Origin: Burkholderiales bacterium
GTDB lineage: Bacteria > Pseudomonadota > Gammaproteobacteria > Burkholderiales > Burkholderiaceae_C
DNA: 6,954 bases
Direction: 5' to 3'
Assembly (NCBI GenBank): GCA_011390055.1
Contig: JAABTC010000094.1
Coordinates: 1-6,954, forward strand
Shown here: positions 1 to 6,401 of the stretch, in pieces
Layout of the letters: each line of letters starts with the position of its first letter
Position numbering within the stretch: the first letter of the stretch is position 1
Program-made: the position numbers and the translations under genes
The notes under the pieces: generated by a model
Database searches by the model: none
The model's input: the letters and a program-made list of their open reading frames with translations, nothing else
Told to the model about the DNA's origin: nothing

Positions 1-669
1 GCGCGCTTCACCGTGGCCGCCACCAACAACCCGGCGCTTGACCCCGAATGGGACAACCCGGCCGGCGTGCCGATCGACGCCTTCATTTTCGGGGGCCGGC
101 GTTCGACCACGGTGCCGCTGGTCACCGAGGCGCGTGACTGGGTCGAGGGCGTTTACATGGCCGCGACGATGGGCAGCGAAACCACCGCGGCCATGGCCGG
201 CGGCGACGGTGCCGTGCGGCGCGACCCGTTCGCGATGCTGCCGTTCTGTGGCTACCACATGAGCGACTACTTCCAGCACTGGATCGACCTGGGTGCGCGC
301 ATGGAAGCCGCTGGCGCGACGCTGCCGAAGGTCTATTGCGTCAACTGGTTTCGCAAGGGCCCGGACGGCGGGTTCGTGTGGCCTGGCTACGGCGAAAACA
401 TGCGCGTGCTGGCCTGGATGCTGGCCCGCGTACGCGGACAAGCCGGCGGCACAGAGCACCTGTTCGGCATCAGCCCGCGCTACGAGGACCTGGACTGGAC
501 CGGGCTGGACTTCAGTCGCGAGCAGTTCGACAGCGTGATCGGTGTGGATCGCAACGCCTGGCGTGAAGAACTTGGCCTGCACAGCGGCCTGTTCGAGCAG
601 TTGGCGCACCACCTGCCCGAGCCGTTGCGCGCCACCAAGGCGCGCCTGGAAGCGCAGCTCGACGCCTGA
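1..669 (+). CDS. pckG: Phosphoenolpyruvate carboxykinase (GTP), C-terminal part
   Basis: This is the 3' end of a GTP-dependent PEP carboxykinase, which converts oxaloacetate and GTP to phosphoenolpyruvate, GDP and CO2 in the cytoplasm, the entry step of gluconeogenesis. The reading frame is open from base 1, so the gene starts before the window; an in-frame GTG at 13 is an internal valine. About 222 residues are visible of a family usually near 600. Seen family signatures are FIFGGRRSTTVPLVTEA near the left edge, the RDPFAMLPFCGY block followed by YFQHW, and NWFRKGPDGGFVWPGYGENMR, which matches the guanine-nucleotide-binding region of the family. The P-loop and catalytic cysteine loop lie outside the window. 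The frame is intact to the TGA at 667-669. Its stop is 3 bp from the stop of the convergent small gene. The GTP type rather than the ATP type is clear from these motifs. Confidence 0.96.
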   Translation, partial: ARFTVAATNNPALDPEWDNPAGVPIDAFIFGGRRSTTVPLVTEARDWVEGVYMAATMGSETTAAMAGGDGAVRRDPFAMLPFCGYHMSDYFQHWIDLGARMEAAGATLPKVYCVNWFRKGPDGGFVWPGYGENMRVLAWMLARVRGQAGGTEHLFGISPRYEDLDWTGLDFSREQFDSVIGVDRNAWREELGLHSGLFEQLAHHLPEPLRATKARLEAQLDA

Positions 670-679
670 GGATCAGGCG
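663..679. terminator. Short palindrome holding both convergent stop codons
   Basis: A 7-bp perfect inverted repeat (CGCCTGA, loop GGA, TCAGGCG) spans the junction of the two tail-to-tail genes. The TGA of pckG is in the left arm and the complement of the small gene's TGA is in the right arm. No T-tract follows on either strand, so activity as an intrinsic terminator is only possible. The symmetry may simply come from two similar gene ends. Confidence 0.25.
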
Positions 680-900
680 CGCGCGGCGCCGTCCATCGCC
701 TCGGCGGCGGCGCGCAGGTCGGCTGCGAAGCCGGGCTGGGTGCGCTCGTAGCGCGCGGCGCGCTCGTACAGCGAAGACGCGGTATCGCGGGTATGGGGCG
801 CGCGTCGCGGTGTCGTCGGGCTGCGCCAGATCGACAATGCGGTTTCGAACATCGCGCTCATCGGATCGAGGCGGCGGGTCAGGGTCAGGGTCTTGTCCAT
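673..900 (-). CDS. Small hypothetical protein, 75 residues
   Basis: I do not recognise the family. The frame begins at an ATG (complement of 898-900) and encodes about 75 residues starting MDKTLTLTRR and ending AMDGAARA. The composition is Ala/Arg/Thr-rich, with a likely amphipathic helix around SLYERAARYERTQPGFAADLRAAAEAM; there is no signal peptide, membrane segment or metal motif. Support is indirect: it fills the otherwise empty space between pckG and the UPF0149 gene, it ends 3 bp from the pckG stop, and a good -10-like TATACT (complement of 935-940) lies upstream. No clear Shine-Dalgarno precedes the ATG. An internal ATG giving MSAMFETAL is an alternative start. The frame stays open far upstream, but that extension lies antisense to the UPF0149 gene and has the character of a shadow. 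The product is probably cytoplasmic. Confidence 0.5.
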   Translation of the reverse strand: MDKTLTLTRRLDPMSAMFETALSIWRSPTTPRRAPHTRDTASSLYERAARYERTQPGFAADLRAAAEAMDGAARA

Positions 901-968
901 GGAAACGGTGAAATTCGGTTGTTTGCTGCAGTGCAGTATAGGGTAAACCCTGAATTCAGAATGGCGGC
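901..968. promoter_or_regulatory. Divergent promoter region with three small palindromes
   Basis: This 68-bp gap separates the divergent 75-residue gene and the UPF0149/SEC-C gene, and it is visibly more AT-rich than the coding DNA around it. It holds CTGCA-G-TGCAG (926-936), GGGTAAACCC (941-950) and a perfect 10-bp palindrome CTGAATTCAG (950-959). A TATACT on the minus strand (complement of 935-940) is a fair -10 for the small gene. On the plus strand TATAGG (937-942) is a weaker -10 for the UPF0149 gene. No convincing -35 is seen for either. The palindromes are candidate operator sites, but no regulator can be named. Confidence 0.4.
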
Positions 969-1684
<716 letters not shown>

Positions 1685-1685
<1 letters not shown>

Positions 1686-2470
1686 TGCGCATCCAACTGT
1701 TGTCGGACCTGCATCTCGAGAGCGAAGACTTCGAGCCGCAACCGCAGCCGGGCGCGGAACTGCTGGTGCTCGCCGGCGACATCGACAGCAGCTGGCACGG
1801 CTACGCGCGCTTTGCCGGCTGGCCGGTGCCGGTGTTGGCCGTGGCGGGCAACCACGAATTCGATGGCCGCGACTTCGACGAAGCGGCGGCCGCGTTGCGC
1901 CTGCATTGCGCACGCCTGGGCATCCGCCTGCTCGAGCGTGAAAGTGTCGAACTCGAGGACGATCAGGGTCGCCGCGTGCGTTTCCACGGCACCGCGCGCT
2001 GGTGCGATTTCGATGCGCTCGGCCCGGCTCGCCGGGCGCGCGCGCTGCGGGCGGGTGCTTATTTCCAGCGCGTGATGGCGGCGCGACGCGGTGGGTTGCC
2101 GTTCGATGCGGCCGCGGTGCGTGCCGAGGCGCTGGTGTGCGGCGACTGGCTGGCCAGCGTCTTGGCGACACCGGGCGCGACGCCGTGCGCTGCGACGGTT
2201 GTGATCACCCACTTTGCACCCAGCCTGCGCAGCGCCGACCCGCGCTACGGCGCGTCACCCAGCACCGCGAGCTTCTGCAATGCCGACGATGGGTTGCTGC
2301 CGCTGGCCGACCTGTGGTTGCACGGCCACCTGCACTGCCGCCACGACTACCGCGCCCTGCACCCGGCAGGGGCGCCGCGCTCCAGCACCCGCATCGTCAG
2401 CCAGGCGCGCGGGCTGGCCGGCAAGGAAGAGTCTGCCGGCTACGACGCCAGCAAGCTGATCGAGGTTTGA
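1685..2470 (+). CDS. Calcineurin-like metallophosphoesterase
   Basis: A 261-residue protein with a complete metallophosphoesterase core, which hydrolyses phosphomono- or diester bonds at a two-metal site. Ligands by position are Asp8 and His10 (LLSDLHLE), Asp32 (LAGDID), Asn56 and His57 (AGNHEF), His176 (THFAPS), and His215 and His217 (HGHLH). No signal peptide or membrane helix is seen, so it should be cytoplasmic. The substrate cannot be read from the sequence; the short cap-less form resembles single-domain phosphoesterases often annotated only as 'metallophosphoesterase'. The start ATG overlaps the stop of the UPF0149/SEC-C gene by one base, so the two are almost certainly co-translated. 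The 3' end overlaps the convergent TetR gene by 31 bp. All catalytic residues are present, with no sign of decay. Confidence 0.92.
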
Positions 2471-3117
2471 TCGGCCGCGGGCGACCGCGCCAACAGGCCG
2501 TCGAAACACAGGGCCAGCAGGATGTCGACGATCTGCTCGTCATTGAATTTGCCGCCGGCACGCAGGAAGCCGGGCACCGGATCGCAGGCGCGGGCGTACA
2601 TCGTGTAGAGCACGGCCTCGGCCGGCAAGGCGGGGTTGATCGCGCCCGTCGACTGCGCCGCGACGATCCACGCGCCCAGGCGGTCACTGACTGCCATCAC
2701 GCGGTCGATGTAAGCGCGATCCTGCAGCAGGGCGGCGCGCAGGGTTGAATTCTGCGCCGGCAGCCAGGGCATTTCACCGGCGCTCTGCATCTGCAGCATC
2801 CAGCGCACGCACGACTTCAGGTGCTCGACGGGCGTGGCCGCGCTGTGCTGCGATTCAGTTTCGAGAAACGCCAGCGCGCGGTCGAGCACCCGCACCATCG
2901 CCGCTGCTGCCAGCGCTTCCTTCGAGACGAAGTGCTTGTACAGGCTGCCTTTGGCGATGCCGACGTCGGCAGCCACCTCCTCGACCGTCATCGCCTCGAA
3001 GCCTTTTTCGGCCAGCAAGCGGTTGACGCTCGCGACGATGGCGCCTTCCCGAGCGACGAGCACCTGTTGACGGAACGAGACACCGGCCATGGCGCGAGTG
3101 TACGGCCGCCATCGCAT
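2440..3117 (-). CDS. TetR/AcrR family transcriptional regulator
   Basis: A regulator of up to 225 residues. The N-terminal DNA-binding domain shows the TetR pattern: helix 1 around GAIVASVNRLLAEKGFEAM, then the helix-turn-helix TVEEVAADVGIAKGSLYKHF followed by VSKEAL. The remaining ~150 residues are a helical ligand-binding and dimerisation domain whose effector cannot be predicted. The ATG whose complement is at 3115-3117 gives the longest form. A second ATG (complement 3088-3090) gives 216 residues beginning MAGVSF and fits the usual short TetR N-terminus equally well; neither has a strong ribosome binding site. The perfect palindrome at 3142-3153 lies 24 bp upstream of the longer start, which suggests autorepression and perhaps control of the divergent fasciclin gene. 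The C-terminal tail (about TSISLLAS) is encoded antisense to the end of the phosphoesterase gene. Confidence 0.93.
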   Translation of the reverse strand: MRWRPYTRAMAGVSFRQQVLVAREGAIVASVNRLLAEKGFEAMTVEEVAADVGIAKGSLYKHFVSKEALAAAAMVRVLDRALAFLETESQHSAATPVEHLKSCVRWMLQMQSAGEMPWLPAQNSTLRAALLQDRAYIDRVMAVSDRLGAWIVAAQSTGAINPALPAEAVLYTMYARACDPVPGFLRAGGKFNDEQIVDILLALCFDGLLARSPAADQTSISLLAS

Positions 3118-3141
3118 TTGGAAACACTCAGGCCAAAGAGT

Positions 3142-3153
3142 GACCGATCGGTC
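3142..3153. promoter_or_regulatory. Candidate TetR operator, perfect 12-bp palindrome
   Basis: GACCGATCGGTC is a perfect palindrome, flanked by GT on the left and GT on the right. It sits between the TetR start (3117) and the divergent fasciclin start (3262), closer to TetR. Operators of TetR-family repressors are commonly palindromes of this size and type next to their own gene, so binding by the adjacent regulator is a reasonable inference. It is not demonstrated. Confidence 0.6.
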
Positions 3154-3160
3154 GTGAAAA

Positions 3161-3174
3161 TGACCACACAGTCA
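3161..3174. promoter_or_regulatory. Second, imperfect inverted repeat near the TetR operator
   Basis: TGAC-N6-GTCA (TGAC at 3161-3164, GTCA at 3171-3174) begins 7 bp after the perfect palindrome and repeats its TGAC(C) half-site. It may be a weaker second site for the same regulator, or chance. Confidence 0.3.
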
Positions 3175-3250
3175 CGTCGGTTGGTTTTGGTGGTCAGACT
3201 CCGGCCCGAGACGGCTGGACAGCCGCCTCGCCAACCTCTCAACTTTGAAC

Positions 3251-3255
3251 AAGGA
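3251..3255 (+). promoter_or_regulatory. Ribosome binding site of the fasciclin gene
   Basis: AAGGA lies 6 nt before the ATG at 3262. It settles the start: the frame is open back to an ATG at 2821, but that upstream stretch is antisense to TetR, and only the ATG at 3262 gives a signal peptide at the N-terminus. Confidence 0.75.
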
Positions 3256-3261
3256 TTTCCC

Positions 3262-3717
3262 ATGAGAACGCTCATTGCAGCCACCGTGCTCGGCGTTGGC
3301 TTGTCCGGTGCCGCATTGGCCAAGGACATCGTTGACACCGCCGTCGGCGCTGGCAACTTCAAGACCCTGGCCACCGCGCTGCAAGCCGCCGGCCTGGTCG
3401 AGACGCTGAAGGGCCCGGGCCCGTTCACCGTTTTCGCACCGACCGACGCGGCCTTCGCCAAGGTGCCGAAGGCGCAGCTTGACGCGCTCCTTGCCGACAA
3501 GGCCGCGCTCAGCAAGGTGCTGACGTACCACGTGGTGCCGGGCAAGGTGATGGCCAAGGACGTCAAGGCCGGCAAGGTCAAGACGGTTCAGGGCTCGGAG
3601 CTGACGGTGGCCACCGCGGGCGGCGTGACCGTCGACGGTGCCAAGGTCACATCCACCGACATTGCCGCCGACAACGGCGTCATCCATGTCATCGACACGG
3701 TGGTGATGCCGAAGTAA
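3262..3717 (+). CDS. Secreted fasciclin (FAS1) domain protein
   Basis: A 151-residue exported protein with one FAS1 domain. Residues 1-20 (MRTLIAATVLGVGLSGAALA) are a Sec signal peptide with an ALA cleavage site before Lys-Asp. The mature part is essentially one FAS1 domain: DIVDTAVGAGNFKTLATAL, the H1 box FTVFAPTDAAF (55-65), LSKVLTYHVVPGKV with the conserved Tyr-His (89-90), and the H2 box NGVIHVIDTVVMP (138-150). FAS1 domains are extracellular adhesion or ligand-binding modules; in bacteria single-domain forms are periplasmic or secreted and mostly of unknown role. The mature protein is rich in Lys, Ala and Val. Length and domain boundaries match the usual short bacterial form. The gene is divergent from TetR, with the palindrome between them, so repression by that regulator is possible. 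A strong hairpin follows the stop. Confidence 0.94.
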   Translation: MRTLIAATVLGVGLSGAALAKDIVDTAVGAGNFKTLATALQAAGLVETLKGPGPFTVFAPTDAAFAKVPKAQLDALLADKAALSKVLTYHVVPGKVMAKDVKAGKVKTVQGSELTVATAGGVTVDGAKVTSTDIAADNGVIHVIDTVVMPK

Positions 3718-3726
3718 GCCCGCGCA

Positions 3727-3756
3727 GGGCCCGGCACGCTTGCGCGTGCCGGGCCC
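3727..3756. terminator. GC-rich hairpin between convergent genes
   Basis: A perfect 13-bp inverted repeat (GGGCCCGGCACGC / GCGTGCCGGGCCC) with a TTGC loop starts 9 bp after the fasciclin stop and ends 3 bp before the stop of the minus-strand 67-residue gene. It is well placed as a bidirectional terminator. There is no T-run on either side, so it does not meet the full intrinsic-terminator pattern; it may act as a transcription block or mRNA 3'-end stabiliser. Confidence 0.7.
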
Positions 3757-3759
3757 GAC

Positions 3760-3963
3760 TCAGTGGCGCTCGCTGCCCGCGTCAGGCCAGCAAGAGGCCG
3801 CGGCGGCGCGGGCATCGTCGTCGCGGCCTTCGTCTTCCAGCGCGGCCAGGCTGCAATCGAGGCCGAACGCCGTGCCCATGTCGGCCGCATCGGTCTCGGG
3901 TCGGCTGTCTTCCCAAACTTGCGCCAGGCGCTGCAGGGGCGACAACTTCTTGGGAGCGGTCAT
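3760..3963 (-). CDS. Small hypothetical protein, 67 residues
   Basis: I do not recognise the family. The frame begins MTAPKKLSPLQRLAQVWEDS and ends CWPDAGSERH. It is acidic in the middle (DEGRDDDAR), has two cysteines, and shows no signal peptide or membrane helix, so it should be a soluble cytoplasmic protein. The start is fixed by an excellent Shine-Dalgarno, GAGGAG (complement of 3971-3976), 7 nt before the ATG. The frame is open further upstream but without a comparable site. It lies downstream of the UPF0149 gene at 4072-4692 on the same strand with a 108-bp gap, so it could be the second gene of that transcript. The gene ends at the hairpin shared with the fasciclin gene. The strong ribosome binding site makes a real gene likely; the function is unknown. 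Confidence 0.68.
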   Translation of the reverse strand: MTAPKKLSPLQRLAQVWEDSRPETDAADMGTAFGLDCSLAALEDEGRDDDARAAAASCWPDAGSERH

Positions 3964-3970
3964 GCGGTGT

Positions 3971-3976
3971 CTCCTC
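3971..3976 (-). promoter_or_regulatory. Strong ribosome binding site of the 67-residue gene
   Basis: GAGGAG on the minus strand lies 7 nt from the ATG (complement of 3961-3963). It is one of the best Shine-Dalgarno matches in the window and decides the start of this small gene over the longer open frame. Confidence 0.75.
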
Positions 3977-3979
3977 GAC

Positions 3980-3997
3980 CTTGCGGTCCTTGCGGTC
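3980..3997. repeat. Two tandem 9-bp units in the gene gap
   Basis: CTTGCGGTC occurs twice in tandem (3980-3988, 3989-3997), with a 6/9 degenerate third copy at 3998-4006. It lies just upstream of the ribosome binding site of the 67-residue gene, in the 108-bp gap (3964-4071) after the UPF0149 gene. No promoter or hairpin is obvious in the rest of the gap. It may be a slippage product or leader element. Confidence 0.4.
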
Positions 3998-4071
3998 GTT
4001 GCAGTGTGAGCGCATCGCCGCAGGGCGATCGGTGCAATAGCGCGGTCTTTGCCACCTGCCGGCGGCACAGT

Positions 4072-4692
4072 TCACGCTCGCGGGCGTTTTCGCTGCGGCG
4101 CACCGCCGTTGCGCTGCGGCCGCGACACGTCGGCCAGCAGCAGGCTGCAACGCACCAGGTCTTCGACCGCATCGGCCAGGGTCTCGGGCGGCTCCATCTC
4201 GTCGATGAGTGTTTGCAGATCTGCCACGTCTTCCAGGTCGTCGGCGTCGAAATGGGCGTACATCGTGGCCAGGGGTTCGCGCAGGCGCGCGTCGTCCAGC
4301 GCCAGCAGTGCGCCAAACTCGTCGAGCGCCGCGGCGAAGCCCGCGACCCAGGGCAGCACCGCCTCCGACGGCTCGGCGTCTTCGAGCTCGAAGACCCAGG
4401 GGTCGAACCACTGGCGGCCGGCGAGCGCCCGGTCGAGCTCGCCATGGCGCCGCAACAGCAACTCGGTGGCCAGGCGCAGGTCGGGAGTCGGCGGCGCCGG
4501 CCGCCCATCGGCGTCGAAGATGCGAGGCAGCCAGCGCGCGGAGGGGACCGGATTCGGCTGCAGCAGCACGCCGACCAGAAAGCCGTCGACCGCGCAGATG
4601 TCCAGGGGCTCGAGCGGCGCGGGGAGGGCGTCGAGCAGCTGCTCGAGGCGGTCGCGATCGGCATCGCTGAAGGGGCGGGGGGCTGAAACCAT
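4072..4692 (-). CDS. UPF0149 (YecA/YgfB-like) protein without SEC-C motif
   Basis: A 206-residue cytoplasmic protein of the UPF0149 family, paralogous to the product of 969-1685. The shared core is clear: PLDICAVDGFLVGVLLQP, VPSARWLPRIFDADG, QWFDPWVF, VLPWVAGF and a late VEDLV; by eye 22 of 36 residues are identical across the first block. It differs by a shorter middle and by its C-terminus: where the paralogue has PGRNDACPCGSGKK, this one ends PQRNGGAPQRKRPRA, with no cysteines, so it cannot form the zinc site. The basic tail could bind nucleic acid or be a remnant. The ATG (complement of 4690-4692) has no clear ribosome binding site, but the family N-terminus begins soon after it. The gene is divergent from mmsA and upstream of the 67-residue gene. 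Biochemical function is unknown. Confidence 0.88.
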   Translation of the reverse strand: MVSAPRPFSDADRDRLEQLLDALPAPLEPLDICAVDGFLVGVLLQPNPVPSARWLPRIFDADGRPAPPTPDLRLATELLLRRHGELDRALAGRQWFDPWVFELEDAEPSEAVLPWVAGFAAALDEFGALLALDDARLREPLATMYAHFDADDLEDVADLQTLIDEMEPPETLADAVEDLVRCSLLLADVSRPQRNGGAPQRKRPRA

Positions 4693-4779
4693 GCGTGATT
4701 GTCGTACCGGGGCCGTGCAGCGCCCGCAGCCGGCGACTAGACTCGTGCCCCGCCCGCAAGCCCCTCGAAGGACCTACCC
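4693..4779. promoter_or_regulatory. Divergent UPF0149/mmsA gap with mmsA ribosome binding site
   Basis: This 87-bp gap holds the upstream signals of both genes. GAAGGA at 4767-4772 is a good Shine-Dalgarno, 7 nt before the mmsA ATG. TAGACT at 4738-4743 is a possible -10 for mmsA, but no good -35 lies at the right distance. I see no clear palindrome that would mark an operator. Confidence 0.45.
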
Positions 4780-6297
4780 ATGAGCGTCGCCGCCGCATTG
4801 ACCCACCACGACGTCGGCCACTGGATTGCCGGGCGCCGCGACAACGGCGGCGCCGGGCGCAGCCAGCCGATCTACAACCCAGCCACCGGCGCGGTCGCCC
4901 GGCAGGTGCACCTGGGCGGCGAGCGCGAAGTGGCCGCTGCCGTGGCCGCCGCCGACGAAGCGTTCCCAGCCTGGGCCGCCACCCCGCCGATCCGGCGCGC
5001 GCGGGTGCTGAACAAGTTCCTCGAGCTGATGAACCGGCACAAGGACAGCCTGGCTGCGACGATCACCGCCGAACACGGCAAGGTGTTTTCCGACGCCCAA
5101 GGCGAAGTGATGCGCGGGATCGACATCATCGAGTTCGCCTGCGGCGCCCCGCAACTGCTCAAAGGCGACTTCACCGACCAGGTCTCGACCGGCATCGACA
5201 ACTGGACGCTGCGCCAGCCGCTGGGTGTCGTCGCGGGCGTCACGCCGTTCAATTTCCCGTGCATGGTGCCGTGCTGGATGTTCCCAGTGGCGCTGGCCTG
5301 CGGCAACACCTTCGTGTTGAAGCCCAGCCCGCTCGACCCGAGCCTGTCCTTGATGATGGCCGAGCTGCTGCGCGAAGCCGGCCTGCCCGATGGCGTGTTC
5401 AACGTGGTGCAGGGCGACAAGGTGGCGGTCGAGGCGCTGATGGCGCACCCGCTGGTCAAGGCGCTGTCGTTCGTCGGCTCGACACCGATCGCCCATTCGC
5501 TGTACCAACTCGGCGCCCAGCAGGGCAAACGCGTGCAGGCCCTCGGCGGCGCGAAGAACCACCTGGTCGTGATGCCCGACGCCAACCTCGACCAGGCCGT
5601 CGATGCGCTGATCGGCGCGGGCTACGGCTCGGCCGGCGAGCGCTGCATGGCGATCTCGGTGGCGGTGCTGGTGGGCGATGTGGCCGATGCGGTGGTCAAG
5701 CAGCTGGCCGCGCGGGCGCGCGCGCTGAAGGTCGGCAACGGCACGCAGTCGGAGGTCGAGATGGGCCCGGTGATCAGCCGTGCGGCGAAGGACCGCATCG
5801 AAACCTACATCGCGCTCGGCGTCGAGGAAGGCGCCAAGTTGGTCGTCGACGGGCGCGGCTTCAGCGTGGCGGGGCACGAGCAGGGCTTCTTCACTGGCGC
5901 CACGCTGTTCGACCACGTGAAGCCGTCGATGCGCATCTACCAGGAAGAGATCTTCGGCCCGGTGCTGGCCTGTGTGCGCGTGCCTGACTTCGCGGCGGCG
6001 GTGCAGCTGGTCAACGAGCACGAGTACGGCAACGGCGTGGCCTGCTACACCAGCGACGGCAACGTGGCGCGCGAGTTCGCGCGCCGCATCGAAGTCGGCA
6101 TGGTCGGCATCAACGTGCCGATCCCGGTGCCGATGGCCTGGCACGGCTTCGGCGGCTGGAAACGGAGCCTCTTCGGCGACATGCACGCCTACGGCGAGGA
6201 GGGTGTGCGCTTCTACACCAAGCAGAAGAGCGTGATGCAGCGCTGGCCGGCCAGCGTGGCGAAAGGCGCGGAATTCGCGATGCCGACGGCGAAGTAG
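4780..6297 (+). CDS. mmsA: CoA-acylating methylmalonate-semialdehyde dehydrogenase
   Basis: A complete 505-residue aldehyde dehydrogenase of the MmsA/IolA/ALDH6 type. It oxidises methylmalonate semialdehyde (and malonate semialdehyde) with NAD+ and CoA to propionyl-CoA (acetyl-CoA) and CO2, in valine and often myo-inositol or beta-alanine catabolism, in the cytoplasm. Seen motifs are TPFNFPCMVPCWMFPVA (155-171) with the NAD-site Asn158, Lys181 in VLKPSPLDP, FVGST (231-235), the catalytic Cys289 in GSAGERCMAIS, EMGPVIS, and EEIFGPV (389-395). The Glu of the ELGG motif, general base of hydrolytic ALDHs, is Ala254 here (ALGGAKNH), as in CoA-acylating members such as ALDH6A1, which supports the assignment. 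The start has a good ribosome binding site. No other valine-pathway gene (mmsB, acyl-CoA dehydrogenase) is in the window, so partners may lie elsewhere. An inverted repeat follows the stop. Confidence 0.95.
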   Translation: MSVAAALTHHDVGHWIAGRRDNGGAGRSQPIYNPATGAVARQVHLGGEREVAAAVAAADEAFPAWAATPPIRRARVLNKFLELMNRHKDSLAATITAEHGKVFSDAQGEVMRGIDIIEFACGAPQLLKGDFTDQVSTGIDNWTLRQPLGVVAGVTPFNFPCMVPCWMFPVALACGNTFVLKPSPLDPSLSLMMAELLREAGLPDGVFNVVQGDKVAVEALMAHPLVKALSFVGSTPIAHSLYQLGAQQGKRVQALGGAKNHLVVMPDANLDQAVDALIGAGYGSAGERCMAISVAVLVGDVADAVVKQLAARARALKVGNGTQSEVEMGPVISRAAKDRIETYIALGVEEGAKLVVDGRGFSVAGHEQGFFTGATLFDHVKPSMRIYQEEIFGPVLACVRVPDFAAAVQLVNEHEYGNGVACYTSDGNVAREFARRIEVGMVGINVPIPVPMAWHGFGGWKRSLFGDMHAYGEEGVRFYTKQKSVMQRWPASVAKGAEFAMPTAK

Positions 6298-6312
6298 AGA
6301 GATCCTTTCGGG

Positions 6313-6322
6313 CTGAGGTATC
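6313..6322. repeat. Extra direct copy of the repeat core
   Basis: CTGAGGTATC at 6313-6322 recurs at 6332-6341 inside the left arm of the long inverted repeat, and as its complement at 6373-6382. There are therefore three copies of the core in 70 bp, which suggests a small partial duplication or an alternative, shifted pairing with the right arm. Confidence 0.6.
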
Positions 6323-6391
6323 CCGATCATCCTGAGGTATCGAAGGAAGCCGTGCGCGGGCCCCCGTCCTTCGATACCTCAGGATGATCGG
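6323..6391. repeat. 25-bp perfect inverted repeat, likely dispersed intergenic element
   Basis: The arms at 6323-6347 and 6367-6391 are exactly complementary over 25 bp with a 19-nt GC-rich loop. The right arm contains CCTTCGATACCTCAGG and then GATGATCGG. This resembles the CCTTCGACAAGCTCAGG-type sequences that I recall as common in intergenic regions of many bacterial genomes, usually as opposed pairs; family membership is inference from memory. It sits between the convergent mmsA and PhoX-type genes, 25 bp past the mmsA stop and 10 bp from the other, and would form a very stable hairpin in either transcript. That fits a bidirectional terminator or 3'-end stabiliser. No T-run follows, and no transposase is nearby. 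Confidence 0.85.
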
Positions 6392-6401
6392 AATCGCGAG
6401 T

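Noticed and set aside
13..15. GTG at 13 as the start of a 218-residue protein
   Set aside because: The frame is open to base 1 and the sequence is the interior of PEP carboxykinase, so the gene is simply cut by the window edge.
2821..3261. N-terminal extension of the fasciclin frame from an ATG at 2821
   Set aside because: The extension is antisense to the TetR helix-turn-helix, and the ATG at 3262 has an AAGGA site and begins a signal peptide.
3964..4068. N-terminal extension of the 67-residue gene to a start at 4068
   Set aside because: The added residues look like read-through of a gap (Arg/Ala/Thr-rich), and the strong Shine-Dalgarno points to the ATG at 3963.
3964..4071. Frameshifted SEC-C motif beyond the stop of the second UPF0149 gene
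   Set aside because: I read all three minus-strand frames after the stop. None shows Cys-Pro-Cys-Gly-Ser-Gly or a similar pattern, so a single recent frameshift does not explain the missing motif.
4774..6330. A 518-residue open frame on the minus strand across mmsA
   Set aside because: It is wholly antisense to a complete, strongly conserved MmsA, is His/Arg/Ala-rich without any recognisable domain, and is the expected mirror of high-GC codon use.
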